NCBI RefSeq assembly: GCF_000941055.1
Contig: NZ_CP007202.1
Location: 1,236,001-1,300,000 of the forward strand
Origin: Siansivirga zeaxanthinifaciens CC-SAMT-1
GTDB taxonomy: Bacteria > Bacteroidota > Bacteroidia > Flavobacteriales > Flavobacteriaceae
Direction of reading: 5' to 3'
Length of the DNA stretch: 64,000 bases
Shown here in pieces: positions 47,582 to 56,734 of the stretch. The notes under the pieces are model-generated. The model did no database searches, was not told where the DNA came from, and saw only the letters and a list, made by a program, of their open reading frames with translations. Position 1 is the stretch's first letter. Each line of letters begins with the position of its first letter. The position numbers and the translations under genes are program-made.

Positions 47582-47622
47582 TTAAACAAAAAAGCACGTC
47601 CGCATTAAAATGAGGATTTAAT

Positions 47623-48501
47623 TTATATTCTTTCGTAGGTAATAAATGAAAAATCAAAATTGTTTTTTTCGTCTTTTGGATGAAATGTTTTTGATGTTTC
47701 TTTCCAAATGGATTTATCTATTTCTGGGAAAAAGGTGTCGGCATCAAAAGTGCTATGTACACGTGTTATTTCAATTTTATCTACAATGTTTAGCGCTTGC
47801 TTATAAATTTCACCACCACCAATAATGTAAGGGTTGCTGTCCTTTTTAGCAGCATCAATGGCATCCGTTAAATTATTTACAACAATAACACCATCTGGAA
47901 CCGAGTAGTCTTCTTGACGCGTAATAACTATATGTGTTCTATTTGGCAACGGTTTAGGGAAGCTTTCAAAAGTTTTACGCCCCATAATAATATGATGGCC
48001 GTTGGTTAAATTTTTGAAATGTTTTAAATCGTCACTTAAGTGCCAAATAAGTTTATTGTCTTTTCCTATGGCATTATTTTCTGCCGCTGCTACTATAATG
48101 CTCAATGTAGATTTTGATTTGTTTATAAGCGTTTCGTCTTGTTGAAGCGTTTCTTTAAGTTTTTCAATGCGTTTTTTTTGAGCATCAACAAGTTTATTTA
48201 ATTGCTGAGTTTCCCAAGCTTTTCCCAAAAATTTATGAGTAATAAAAACATTGAATGTATGATATAAAAATAAAAAGGTCCAAAACAGAATGGCGTAAAC
48301 AAACCAGTTTATTCCAAATGGTTTAAATGTTTCTCCAACACCCAAAACAATATTTGTAAAAATAAGCAGGAGGCATCCAATTAGAAAAAAGACAAAATGC
48401 GAGTACAAACGTTTTTTTTGTTTGATTCTTTTTTGCGCTTTTTTTATAAGCTCTAACTGTTCTTTATCTATTTCTGGTACTTGTTTCTTTTTGCCAAACA
48501 T
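47623..48501 (-). CDS. folA: Dihydrofolate reductase fused to an N-terminal 2TM domain
   Basis: A 292-residue fusion. Residues about 1-90 form a 2TM domain: a basic N-terminus, TM helices at about 35-57 and 65-88, and FNVFITHKFLGKAWE. A coiled-coil linker (about 95-128) leads to DHFR (about 130-292): SIIVAAAENNAIGKDNKLIWHLSDDLKHFK, IMGRKTFESFP and IIGGGEIYKQAL. DHFR reduces dihydrofolate and is normally a soluble protein of about 160 residues. The fusion would tether it to the inner membrane. The frame is open throughout. thyA, its metabolic partner, is nearby. Confidence 0.92.
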   Translation of the reverse strand: MFGKKKQVPEIDKEQLELIKKAQKRIKQKKRLYSHFVFFLIGCLLLIFTNIVLGVGETFKPFGINWFVYAILFWTFLFLYHTFNVFITHKFLGKAWETQQLNKLVDAQKKRIEKLKETLQQDETLINKSKSTLSIIVAAAENNAIGKDNKLIWHLSDDLKHFKNLTNGHHIIMGRKTFESFPKPLPNRTHIVITRQEDYSVPDGVIVVNNLTDAIDAAKKDSNPYIIGGGEIYKQALNIVDKIEITRVHSTFDADTFFPEIDKSIWKETSKTFHPKDEKNNFDFSFITYERI

Positions 48502-48761
48502 AGGGTGCTTTTATAGGTGTAAAGTTACGTCTTTTGCCAATATTACCCTAATTTATTTGCAGGATGTGCGTTTGTTTCTGTAAGCGTTTCGTTTTTTGGA
48601 ATTCGTTGAAAATCAGGTTGAAGAGAAAAATATAATTACCAATATTGTAATTTTAAGGGTGATATTATTAAGTCAATAAAATTATATATTAGTGCAATTG
48701 TTAAATTGATAATTTTTTAGTTGAAACGCCTCTTTAAATTTAAATCAATTAAAATGTTTCA

Positions 48762-48769
48762 TAAATTTG
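48762..48769 (+). promoter_or_regulatory. -7 box before the CBM48 protein gene
   Basis: TAAATTTG, a perfect TAnnTTTG, 31 bp upstream of the start codon at 48800. The rest of the roughly 300-bp gap between folA and this gene holds no recognisable feature. Confidence 0.55.
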
Positions 48770-48799
48770 CTGTAAACACAACAAACAAAAAATAATATT

Positions 48800-49099
48800 A
48801 TGGCGATTTCAAAACAATATTTAAAAACCAAACCGGTATGTAAAGTTACATTTTCAATCCTTGCCGAGGATGCTAAAAATGTGTCTTTATTAGGTAGTTT
48901 TAACGGATGGGATGCTAGTGCAAATCCATTAAAAAAGTTAAAAAGCGGTATTTTTAAAGGAACAGTAGACTTAGATGCAGAAAGCTCTTATGAGTTTAAA
49001 TATTTAATAGACGAAACTGTTTATGTAAACGATGAAGAAGCAGATTCTTACGCTTGGAATGAGTTTGCAGCATCTGAAAACAGTGTAGTAAATGTTTAG
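48800..49099 (+). CDS. Small glycogen-binding (CBM48/isoamylase N-terminal) protein
   Basis: A 99-residue protein consisting of one CBM48-type domain: VTFSILAEDAKNVSLLGSFNGWDASANPLKKLKSG, then SYEFKYLIDETVYVNDEEA. The Trp in FNGWD and the SYEFKYL block are those of glycogen-binding domains in AMPK-beta and starch enzymes. It has no signal peptide, so it should be cytoplasmic and bind alpha-glucan. No glycogen gene is nearby. Confidence 0.88.
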   Translation: MAISKQYLKTKPVCKVTFSILAEDAKNVSLLGSFNGWDASANPLKKLKSGIFKGTVDLDAESSYEFKYLIDETVYVNDEEADSYAWNEFAASENSVVNV

Positions 49100-49121
49100 T
49101 TAAATCTTAAATTAAACAAAA

Positions 49122-49149
49122 AAAGGCTTTCGTTTGAAAGCCTTTTTTT
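49122..49149. terminator. Bidirectional terminator (CBM48 protein / thyA)
   Basis: AAAGGCTTTC/GAAAGCCTTT stem with a GTTT loop and flanking A/T tracts between convergent genes. Confidence 0.88.
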
Positions 49150-49972
49150 ATACCGCAACAACACCTTTTATGTGTGGGTGTGGATTATAATCTTCTAAAG
49201 TAAAATCTTCAAAGGTGAAATCGAAAATGTCTTTAACCTCTGGGTTAAGTTTCATTTTTGGTAGCGGTCTTATATCTCGAGATAATTGTAATTCTAGTTG
49301 CTCAATATGATTGCTATAAATGTGAGCATCACCAAAAGTGTGAATAAACTCGCCGGGTTGGTAACCACAAACTTGAGCAATCATTAAGGTAAATAAAGCA
49401 TACGATGCAATATTGAAAGGAACACCTAAAAAGATATCGGCACTTCTTTGGTATAATTGACAAGATAATTTTCCGTTGGCAACATAAAATTGAAAAAAGG
49501 CATGACAAGGCGGAAGCGCTGCTTTGCCATTGGCAACATTGTCGCTAAAAGATTTTGAAGTATCAGGTAATACCGATGGATTCCAAGCAGATACCAACAT
49601 ACGTCTACTATTCGGATTCTTTTTTAAGGTCTCAATAACTTCTTTAATCTGGTCAATTTCTTCACTATTCCAGTTGCGCCATTGGTGGCCATAAACTGGC
49701 CCTAAATCACCATTCTCATCGGCCCATTCGTTCCAAATACGTACGCCATTATCAGTAAGATATTTAATATTAGTATCTCCTTTTAAAAACCAAAGTAGTT
49801 CGTAAACAATAGATTTTAAATGCAGTTTTTTAGTGGTAACCATAGGGAAACCTTCACTTAAATCGAATCGCATTTGATAGCCAAAAACGCTTTTTGTCCC
49901 TGTTCCTGTTCGGTCTCCTTTTTCATTTCCATGTTCTAAAACATGCTTTACTAGGTCGTGATATTGTTTCAT
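49148..49972 (-). CDS. thyA: Thymidylate synthase
   Basis: A 274-residue ThyA. Visible motifs: [20 protein letters not shown], the catalytic Cys in [31 protein letters not shown] and GDAHIYSNH. It converts dUMP to dTMP using methylene-tetrahydrofolate, producing dihydrofolate that the nearby FolA recycles. It lies between the CBM48 gene (convergent) and the nucleoside transporter. Confidence 0.97.
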   Translation of the reverse strand: MKQYHDLVKHVLEHGNEKGDRTGTGTKSVFGYQMRFDLSEGFPMVTTKKLHLKSIVYELLWFLKGDTNIKYLTDNGVRIWNEWADENGDLGPVYGHQWRNWNSEEIDQIKEVIETLKKNPNSRRMLVSAWNPSVLPDTSKSFSDNVANGKAALPPCHAFFQFYVANGKLSCQLYQRSADIFLGVPFNIASYALFTLMIAQVCGYQPGEFIHTFGDAHIYSNHIEQLELQLSRDIRPLPKMKLNPEVKDIFDFTFEDFTLEDYNPHPHIKGVVAV

Positions 49973-50030
49973 AATACGTTACTGCTTAAGCAGGAATTGC
50001 CTTTAATTCAACTTTTTTCTGAAGCTAAAA

Positions 50031-50065
50031 ATAAAAAAAGCATCAAAACAATAGGCTTGATGCTT
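50031..50065 (-). terminator. Terminator after the nucleoside transporter
   Basis: AAGCATCAA/TTGATGCTT stem; on the minus strand it is followed by a T-tract. It separates the transporter gene from thyA. Confidence 0.85.
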
Positions 50066-50118
50066 CTATATATTATTATAAAGTTATTAACTAATTACAA
50101 TGTTTTTTTATTTGAATG

Positions 50119-51642
50119 TTATCCTATAATCATTCCCGCGATAGTTGCAGAAACAAGAGAGGCAATAGTACCACCAATTAAGGCTTTCATACCAAATTTA
50201 GATAAGGTTGTTCTTTGTCCTGGTGCGAGTGAGCCAATACCTCCAATTTGAATGCCTATGGAAGCAAAGTTAGCAAAACCACAAAGCATGTATGTTACCA
50301 TTATTATTGATTTTTCGTAATTTAAATGAATGGCATTCGTGGCATCTTTTAAATCTCTTAATTGGATGTAACCAATAAATTCGCTAGCTGCTAATTTGAT
50401 GCCTAATAACTGGCCCATCATCATCATATCTTCTTTAGCGACACCAATAAGCCACATTAATGGAGCGAAAATGTAACCTAAAATTAATTCTATAGATAAA
50501 CTATCGTAGGTTGTATTTTCCGCTATCCATACGTTTAATGTTGAAATATTTCCTAACCAACCTAAAATACCGTTAAACATGGCTATAAAAGCCACAAAAA
50601 CCAAAAGCATAGCACCCACATTAACAGCAAGTTTTAATCCTTCGGTGGTGCCGTTAGCGATGGCATCTAAAAAGTTTGATCCTATTTTTTCTTGTGAAAC
50701 AGATACATCGGTGTTAATAGCTTCTGTTTGCGGATAAAGTATTTTAGATATTACAATGGCTCCTGGCGCCGCCATCACCGATGCTGCCAGTAAATGTTTA
50801 GCATAAAATAATTTTAACTCGGGATCGTCACCACCTAAAAAGCCTATGTACGCAGCCAATACAGCACCTGCTACGGTGGCCATACCACCTATCATTACTA
50901 AAAGCATTTCAGATTTGTTCATTTTTTCTAAATACGCTTTTATTAAAAGAGGGGCTTCCGTTTGACCTAAAAATATGTTTCCAGCGACGCTTAAACTTTC
51001 TGCTCCAGAAATTTTTAGTGCCTTAGAAAGTAGTAAAGCCATAACTTTTACTACCCATTGAATAACGCCCAAATAGAATAAAACAGATGTTAATGCAGAG
51101 AAAAATATAATGGTTGGTAAAACTTGAAATGCGAAAATGAATCCGAATGTATCCATATCTACCACCAAACCTTCAAATAAGAATTTGCTTCCCGCTTTAG
51201 TGAATTCTAAAACTAATACAAAAAGGCCGCCTACAAATTCAAAAACACTTTTTACAAAATCAATTTTTAAAACGCCAATAGCTATGAGTAGCTGAAAAGC
51301 CAAACCAATGCCAACTATTTTCCAGTTTATAGCTTTTCGGTTGTTACTAAATAAATAGGAAATAAAAATTAAAACAATCATCCCTAAAACGCCTCGCCAT
51401 AAACTTTCTATCGAAAAGCCTTCATTAGGAATTATGTTAGTATTGTTAGAAACTTCGTTTTTTGTTGCACTTTCGGAAGTCGGTTTTTGTAAATCGTCTG
51501 AATTTTCTAGAGTAGGAACAGATGGCTCAACTAATACCTTGGTTATAGTGTCTTGCGCTGTAATTTTATCTGTGTCTTGCACCGAAATAGAGTTTGTAAA
51601 TAAAAGAACAACTAGGGTAAGAGACAGCATTACGTGTTTCAT
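50119..51642 (-). CDS. Concentrative nucleoside transporter (NupC/CNT family)
   Basis: A 507-residue inner-membrane nucleoside carrier. Its core (about 80-507) has the family motifs GAESLSVAGNIFLGQTEAPLLIKAYLE and a C-terminal FANFASIGIQIGGIGSLAPGQR. The N-terminus is unusual: a signal-peptide-like helix (1-20) and then about 60 polar residues rich in Ser, Thr and Glu. That stretch would lie in the periplasm. It imports nucleosides with sodium or protons, feeding salvage by the dNK domain at 950-2083. It lies 18 bp downstream of the nuclease gene. Confidence 0.9.
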   Translation of the reverse strand: MKHVMLSLTLVVLLFTNSISVQDTDKITAQDTITKVLVEPSVPTLENSDDLQKPTSESATKNEVSNNTNIIPNEGFSIESLWRGVLGMIVLIFISYLFSNNRKAINWKIVGIGLAFQLLIAIGVLKIDFVKSVFEFVGGLFVLVLEFTKAGSKFLFEGLVVDMDTFGFIFAFQVLPTIIFFSALTSVLFYLGVIQWVVKVMALLLSKALKISGAESLSVAGNIFLGQTEAPLLIKAYLEKMNKSEMLLVMIGGMATVAGAVLAAYIGFLGGDDPELKLFYAKHLLAASVMAAPGAIVISKILYPQTEAINTDVSVSQEKIGSNFLDAIANGTTEGLKLAVNVGAMLLVFVAFIAMFNGILGWLGNISTLNVWIAENTTYDSLSIELILGYIFAPLMWLIGVAKEDMMMMGQLLGIKLAASEFIGYIQLRDLKDATNAIHLNYEKSIIMVTYMLCGFANFASIGIQIGGIGSLAPGQRTTLSKFGMKALIGGTIASLVSATIAGMIIG

Positions 51643-51660
51643 AATTTTGAGGTATGAGGA

Positions 51661-52281
51661 TTATTCTCGTTTCGACATTTCATCACGAATATGTGCTGCC
51701 TTTTCATAGTCTTCGTTGGCAACGGCTTCATCTAATAAATTTTGTAATTCCTGTAAGGTTTTAGATGAATACATTTCTTTAGAAGGTTTGTTTTCAACCT
51801 CTTCAGCTAAAAAATCATCTACCAAAATACTATCTTGGTTTTCTTGATTTTCATCTTCTTTAGGGTTTACTTTTAAATAAATTCCAGCTTTATCAAGAAT
51901 GTTTTTATAGGTAAAAATAGGAGCATCAAAACGAAGTGCTAATGCAATGGCATCGCTTGTTCTGGCATCAATTATTTCCTCAATTTTATCGCGTTCGCAA
52001 ATTAAACTAGAATAAAAAACGCCATCAACTAATTTATGGATTATAACTTGTTTTATTATAATGTCGAAGCGGTCGGCAAAATTTTTAAATAAATCGTGAG
52101 TAAGCGGTCTAGGAGGACGAATTTCTTTTTCTAAAGCAATGGCAATAGACTGGGCTTCAAAAGCACCAATAACTATGGGCAATTTCCGGTCGCCATCCAT
52201 TTCGTTTAAAATTAATGCGTAAGCGCCATTTTGTGTTTGGCTGTAGGAGATTCCTTTTATATTTAATCTTACTAAACTCAT
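51661..52281 (-). CDS. Bifunctional nuclease family protein with UvrB/UvrC motif
   Basis: A 206-residue protein. The N-terminal DUF151/bifunctional nuclease domain (about 1-130) contains KLPIVIGAFEAQSIAIALE and DARTSDAIALALRFDAPIF. The C-terminus ends in a UVR motif (LDEAVANEDYEKAAHIRDEM), seen in UvrB, UvrC and protease partners. Plant members have nuclease activity, but the bacterial role is unknown. It is cotranscribed with the nucleoside transporter and possibly etfBA. Confidence 0.88.
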   Translation of the reverse strand: MSLVRLNIKGISYSQTQNGAYALILNEMDGDRKLPIVIGAFEAQSIAIALEKEIRPPRPLTHDLFKNFADRFDIIIKQVIIHKLVDGVFYSSLICERDKIEEIIDARTSDAIALALRFDAPIFTYKNILDKAGIYLKVNPKEDENQENQDSILVDDFLAEEVENKPSKEMYSSKTLQELQNLLDEAVANEDYEKAAHIRDEMSKRE

Positions 52282-52402
52282 AAATTTATATAAAACGCAA
52301 AGAACTGTTTAAATTAGGACTTTACCAAACTGCCAAACGCAGATTTAAGAATAAATGCTAATTTAAGCAGTTCTTTTTAACAATACAATTTATAAAATAT
52401 AT

Positions 52403-53362
52403 TTATTGTTGTGCTTTAAAAGTTTTTAATTTTTCTATGAGCTGAGGTACTACTTCAAAAGCATCGCCTACCACACCATAATCGGCCGCTTTAAAAAACG
52501 GCGCTTCCGGATCTGTATTGATAACTACTTTTACTTTTGATGCATTAATACCTGCTAAATGCTGAATAGCACCTGAAATACCAATAGCTATATATAAATT
52601 AGAAGCAACTGGTTTTCCTGTTTGTCCAACGTGCTCGCTGTGTGGTCGCCATCCTAAATCTGATACAGGCTTAGAACAAGCGGTTGCTGCCCCAAGAACA
52701 TCGGCTAATTCTTCAATGATATTCCAGTTTTCAGGACCTTTTAATCCGCGTCCTCCCGAAACAACTATTTCTGCATCGGCAATGCTTACCTTGTTAGACG
52801 ATTTATCTACAGACTCTATATGAACACCTAATTCTGAAATTGAAGGCGTAAAAGCTTCAACCATAGCGCTTACACTATTTTCTTTAACACCAAAGGCATT
52901 GTTTGAAACACCAATAATTTTAACATCAGTATGGATGCTAAGCGTTTCAAAAGCTTTATTTGTAAAAGCCGGTCTTTTAACTGTAAATGGTTCTATGCTA
53001 AGCGGCGCTTCAATAACATTCGAAGCAAATGCTGCGTTTAAATTAACTGCCAATAGCGGCGATAGGTATTTGCTATCGGCAGAAGAACTCACAATAATTA
53101 CTTTAGAGTTTTCGTTTTCTGAAGCTTGTTTTAAAACATCGGCGTAAGCTTTGGCGTTAAATGTTTCTAATACAGGATTTGTTACATTTAAAACTTTGTC
53201 GACACCATAATTTCCTAATTCCGATGGATTGTTGTTGTTAATAGTTACAGCTGTAACGGTTGTGCCTAATTGTGTAGCCACAGCTTTTGCATAGGAAGCA
53301 ACCTCTAGAGCACTTTTTTTAAATTTTCCTTGTTCTGATTCTGTATATACTAAAACTGACAT
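52403..53362 (-). CDS. etfA: Electron transfer flavoprotein alpha subunit
   Basis: A 319-residue ETF alpha chain. The C-terminal FAD-binding domain shows VSGGRGLKGPENW, LGAATACSKPVSDLGWRPHSEHVGQTGKPVASNLYIAIGISGAIQHLAG. It accepts electrons from acyl-CoA dehydrogenases and passes them to the quinone pool. I chose ATG 53362 (MSVLVYTESEQ), because the frame above it runs into a poly-Lys stretch coded by a long A/T run. It pairs with etfB, 108 bp upstream. Confidence 0.95.
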   Translation of the reverse strand: MSVLVYTESEQGKFKKSALEVASYAKAVATQLGTTVTAVTINNNNPSELGNYGVDKVLNVTNPVLETFNAKAYADVLKQASENENSKVIIVSSSADSKYLSPLLAVNLNAAFASNVIEAPLSIEPFTVKRPAFTNKAFETLSIHTDVKIIGVSNNAFGVKENSVSAMVEAFTPSISELGVHIESVDKSSNKVSIADAEIVVSGGRGLKGPENWNIIEELADVLGAATACSKPVSDLGWRPHSEHVGQTGKPVASNLYIAIGISGAIQHLAGINASKVKVVINTDPEAPFFKAADYGVVGDAFEVVPQLIEKLKTFKAQQ

Positions 53363-53470
53363 GTTGTTTCTTTTTTTTTTTTTTACTTCCAAATACTTGG
53401 AAATAGTATTAATACTTAAATAGTAATGTAATAGATTTATCGATTTCGATTAAAATCTCATATTTACAGC

Positions 53471-54217
53471 TTAAATAACTTTTGCTTCGTTGTGAAGTAA
53501 GTTAATTAACTCGTCTAAATTATCGGAAGCCACTAATTTCACAGCGCCTTTAGGTGCTGGTTTTTCAAAAGAAATAGAGTTGGTTTCAACGGCTGCATCT
53601 ATAGGTTCTAAAACGGTTAATGGTTTTTGGCGCGCCATCATAATACCACGCATGTTCGGGATGCGTAAATCACTTTCTTCAACCAAACCTTTTTGTCCAG
53701 CAATAACTAAAGGAAGCGTTGTAGAAACGTGTTCTTTACCGCCGTCAATTTCTCTTGTAGCCTTCGCATTATTACCATCAATTTCTAAACTAATACAACT
53801 ATTAATAAAGTTAGTATTGGTTAACCCAGCAATCATTCCAGGTACCATGCCGCCGTTATAATCAATAGATTCTTTGCCTGCAATAACTAAATCGTAACCA
53901 CCATCTTTAACTACCTGCGCTAATTGTTTCGCAACCGAAAAGGCATCGGTAGGCGTGGTGTTTATTCGAATGGCAGCATCGGCTCCAATGGCTAAAGCTT
54001 TTCGCATGGTAGGCTCTGTTTCTGGTCCACCAACATTGGCAATAGTTACATGCGCTCCTTGTTTTTCTTTAAACCACATGGCACGGGTTAAGCCAAATTC
54101 GTCGTTCGGGTTAATTACAAATTGCACACCAGTAGTATCAAATTTAGTGTTGTCTTCGCTGAAATTAATTTTTGATGTGGTGTCTGGAACATGACTAATG
54201 CAGACTAATATTTTCAT
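53471..54217 (-). CDS. etfB: Electron transfer flavoprotein beta subunit
   Basis: A 248-residue ETF beta chain. The start MKILVCISHVPDTTSKI is typical, as are the FVINPNDEFGLTRA and GKESIDYNGGMVPGMIAGL blocks. The C-terminus carries the AMP-binding region near RIPNMRGIMMARQKPL. It is the AMP-binding half of the ETF. It is first in the etfBA operon and has a long palindrome 60-89 bp upstream of its start. Confidence 0.95.
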   Translation of the reverse strand: MKILVCISHVPDTTSKINFSEDNTKFDTTGVQFVINPNDEFGLTRAMWFKEKQGAHVTIANVGGPETEPTMRKALAIGADAAIRINTTPTDAFSVAKQLAQVVKDGGYDLVIAGKESIDYNGGMVPGMIAGLTNTNFINSCISLEIDGNNAKATREIDGGKEHVSTTLPLVIAGQKGLVEESDLRIPNMRGIMMARQKPLTVLEPIDAAVETNSISFEKPAPKGAVKLVASDNLDELINLLHNEAKVI

Positions 54218-54276
54218 AATATTTAGTATTGAATATGTTTAATTTAATTTAGGTTACGAAGTTAATTATTTTATTT

Positions 54277-54306
54277 AAAAAATACTATGCACGCATAGTA
54301 TTTTTT
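54277..54306. promoter_or_regulatory. Candidate operator palindrome upstream of etfBA
   Basis: A 14-bp perfect inverted repeat: AAAAAATACTATGC (54277-54290), AC, GCATAGTATTTTTT (54293-54306). Because etfB is divergent from the next gene, a terminator here has no obvious purpose. CGAAGTTA at 54257-54264 (TAACTTCG on the minus strand) is close to a -7 box for etfB; the palindrome then covers the -33 region. A TetR-type repressor site is likely. Confidence 0.65.
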
Positions 54307-54560
54307 TTAAGCTATTAGTTTTTTAAAATGAGGTTTTGTAAAAACATCTAAAAACTAGGTTGTCAAAAATTTTACAACTAAAATTAGGTAGAAAAAAACT
54401 TTAATATCTTAATTTTATTATAAAAATGAACTTTATGTTAAGAATAGAGTTAGGATTTAGTTTTTATATCGACTTATTGGAAAATTTTAATTTTGAAATA
54501 TATTAATTTATTCGATAAAATAATGGAAGAACTACTCCTAAATTTATTATAAAACTACTA

Positions 54561-56447
54561 TTGGTTTTAAGTTTTAACTTTACTATTGGGCAAAATAGGT
54601 TTCCTTATGACGCCCTAAGCTTAACTGATGGTTCTTTTGATACTTCAATAAACATAAATACTTCTGCAGGTGTAAGTCCTTTTAATAATTTGTTGTTGGG
54701 AAGCAATGTAGATTTTAACACCTCAATTGCTAGATCTCTATTATCTAGAGCCCCATTATTTGCATCAAATGGCGCCCTTGTTAACATTAGTGCTGTAAAT
54801 CAAGGGTTTAACTCTGTAAATGGTCAGCAATTTATTGCAGAAAACGACCCTGTAGTACTCCGTTTTCCTCAAGGTGTATTTGCAAATACCTACCATTGGG
54901 AACAAGTTTTAGATGACACTGGTCAAGAAATTGCAGCTGCAGATTCTAGACACATTATAGATCCTTTTATAGTAAATGGAAGACTAATATCACAACACGA
55001 CAGCCCCGTTAGTGTGCGTATAGGTTACCCCTCTTTAAAATCTATTTTTGATACAGCTGCCAACAATGGTAAGCCTTTAGATTTACTTACAGTACTAAGT
55101 ATTATTGGAAATGATGCCGATTCTAACGGAAGAAGATGGAGCTCTATGATAGAAGACGGATTAGATGTTAAGGATATGGAATTAGGTAATGAATTCTTTT
55201 TTAGAAGTCAAAGATCTGGTACAATATCTACTGAAGCACAATGGGTTGCAAGAGCGCGACAAATAGTTGAAAATATAAAAAATAGAGCTAGCGCGTTAAA
55301 TAAAACTGTTAGGTTTGCTATCCCGATATCATTTAGAGGCGGTGATCCTACACAAAGCCAAAGCACCAGAGATTTTCATCAAAACTATAACGATTTAATT
55401 ACGGTTGATGAAAGTTTCTTTGATGCCATTGTGGTTCATAGATATGTTAATGCACAACGAGAAGATGGTAATAGGCCAGAAAATCTTACCGATCAATCAT
55501 TAAGAGATTTGGTGTCGGCTAGTAGAATAATGGATCAAAGTCTTACCTATTCTAAAACACAGGTTTCTGAAGATAAAAACAGCATATGGCTAACCGAATG
55601 GGGTGTTGCAGGAAGCGAAGACGACGCTATTGGCGCGAGCTTTTTAGGTGCTGCCGATATATATTCACATATAATTACCAATAATGATCGACTTGAAGTA
55701 GAACGTATAAATTGGTTTTCTACAGTTGGAGCAAACGCACAATATACCGTAAACGGAACACTAAGTAATGTTGAAATTGGCAGAACAGGTTATGGAGATG
55801 TTTACAGTGTTTTAAGAGATAATTTGAGAGATTCTAACATGTTTAAAGATTATTCTCTAACGGCACCAGAGTTAAAAATTGGTGGTGAAGTGCAACAAGA
55901 AAAAGCAATACATGCACTTGCCGTAAGAAGATCAGATGGCACACCACGTTTAATTATTACCAATAAAACGAATGCAACAGCAAGATTAAATGTAAATATA
56001 GACGGTAACAGAGAAAATATAATAAATTATATTTCTAGCGGATATAGATGGGAAAGCCTTGCGTCTGCAACATCTATTCCATATTCTGATGAGCAAACCA
56101 TAACAGATGCTATTTTAGTGCCGCCATTTTCGGTTATTAAAGTTGATATGAGTTTTGGTGAAGGTGTGGCCATTTTATCTACAGAGGATATTGGCAATTT
56201 CAATAATGACACTGATTTTGTTTTGTTTCCAAATCCAACATCATCTGCGTTTAATATTACACTTAATGGCATGAACTCTGCCAATATTATCATTACCGAT
56301 ATGTTAGGTAAAGTTGTTATTCAAACCAATACAAAAAGCGCAAATTTACAATTAAACACCAATGGAGTTCTTAAATCTGGATTGTATTTTGTAAGAGTAG
56401 TTGGCGACAATAATACATCGTTTGTTAAAAAGCTAGTCGTTAAATAA
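54561..56447 (+). CDS. T9SS-secreted glycosidase-like protein
   Basis: A 628-residue secreted protein. Its core resembles a clan GH-A (beta/alpha)8 glycosidase: KDMELGNEFFF carries an NE-type acid/base candidate near residue 214, and SIWLTEWGVAG a nucleophile candidate Glu near residue 347. A beta-domain follows, then a T9SS sorting domain (LFPNPTSSAFNIT). The family is not recognised. The start is uncertain: no ATG, GTG or TTG precedes TTG 54561 in the frame, although the open frame above encodes KFIIKLL, which would complete the signal peptide. ATT 54546 or a small frameshift could explain it. Confidence 0.72.
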   Translation: MVLSFNFTIGQNRFPYDALSLTDGSFDTSININTSAGVSPFNNLLLGSNVDFNTSIARSLLSRAPLFASNGALVNISAVNQGFNSVNGQQFIAENDPVVLRFPQGVFANTYHWEQVLDDTGQEIAAADSRHIIDPFIVNGRLISQHDSPVSVRIGYPSLKSIFDTAANNGKPLDLLTVLSIIGNDADSNGRRWSSMIEDGLDVKDMELGNEFFFRSQRSGTISTEAQWVARARQIVENIKNRASALNKTVRFAIPISFRGGDPTQSQSTRDFHQNYNDLITVDESFFDAIVVHRYVNAQREDGNRPENLTDQSLRDLVSASRIMDQSLTYSKTQVSEDKNSIWLTEWGVAGSEDDAIGASFLGAADIYSHIITNNDRLEVERINWFSTVGANAQYTVNGTLSNVEIGRTGYGDVYSVLRDNLRDSNMFKDYSLTAPELKIGGEVQQEKAIHALAVRRSDGTPRLIITNKTNATARLNVNIDGNRENIINYISSGYRWESLASATSIPYSDEQTITDAILVPPFSVIKVDMSFGEGVAILSTEDIGNFNNDTDFVLFPNPTSSAFNITLNGMNSANIIITDMLGKVVIQTNTKSANLQLNTNGVLKSGLYFVRVVGDNNTSFVKKLVVK

Positions 56448-56472
56448 TATATTTTAAACAATTTACAGAAAC

Positions 56473-56505
56473 GTCACTAGAGCTTAATAAATTTAGTGAC
56501 TTTTT
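56473..56505 (+). terminator. Terminator after the glycosidase-like gene
   Basis: GTCACTA/TAGTGAC stem with a 14-nt loop and TTTTT. Confidence 0.78.
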
Positions 56506-56734
56506 CGTATTTATTTGTTCTTTTTTTCAATTTTTAATTTAAAGATACCTTAAAACTTAAAAAATCTTTCTAAGTAAATCTTAAAGAAATTACAGAATGA
56601 TTAATTTTAATTAAATTTTGAGCGTTATTTTTTTTTACTATGCTATATTTTAATTAGTTTACTTTCCAAGGTCAAAAATTGATAATTATTTCCTTATTTT
56701 TGTTCCTTATAAAAGTAATAACAATAAATACTAC

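Noticed and set aside
53362..53392. Upstream start of etfA giving a poly-Lys N-terminus
   Set aside because: The extra codons come from a homopolymer run and precede the conserved ETF alpha start.
54277..54306. Terminator for etfB or the glycosidase-like gene
   Set aside because: Both neighbouring genes point away from the hairpin, so it does not follow any gene.
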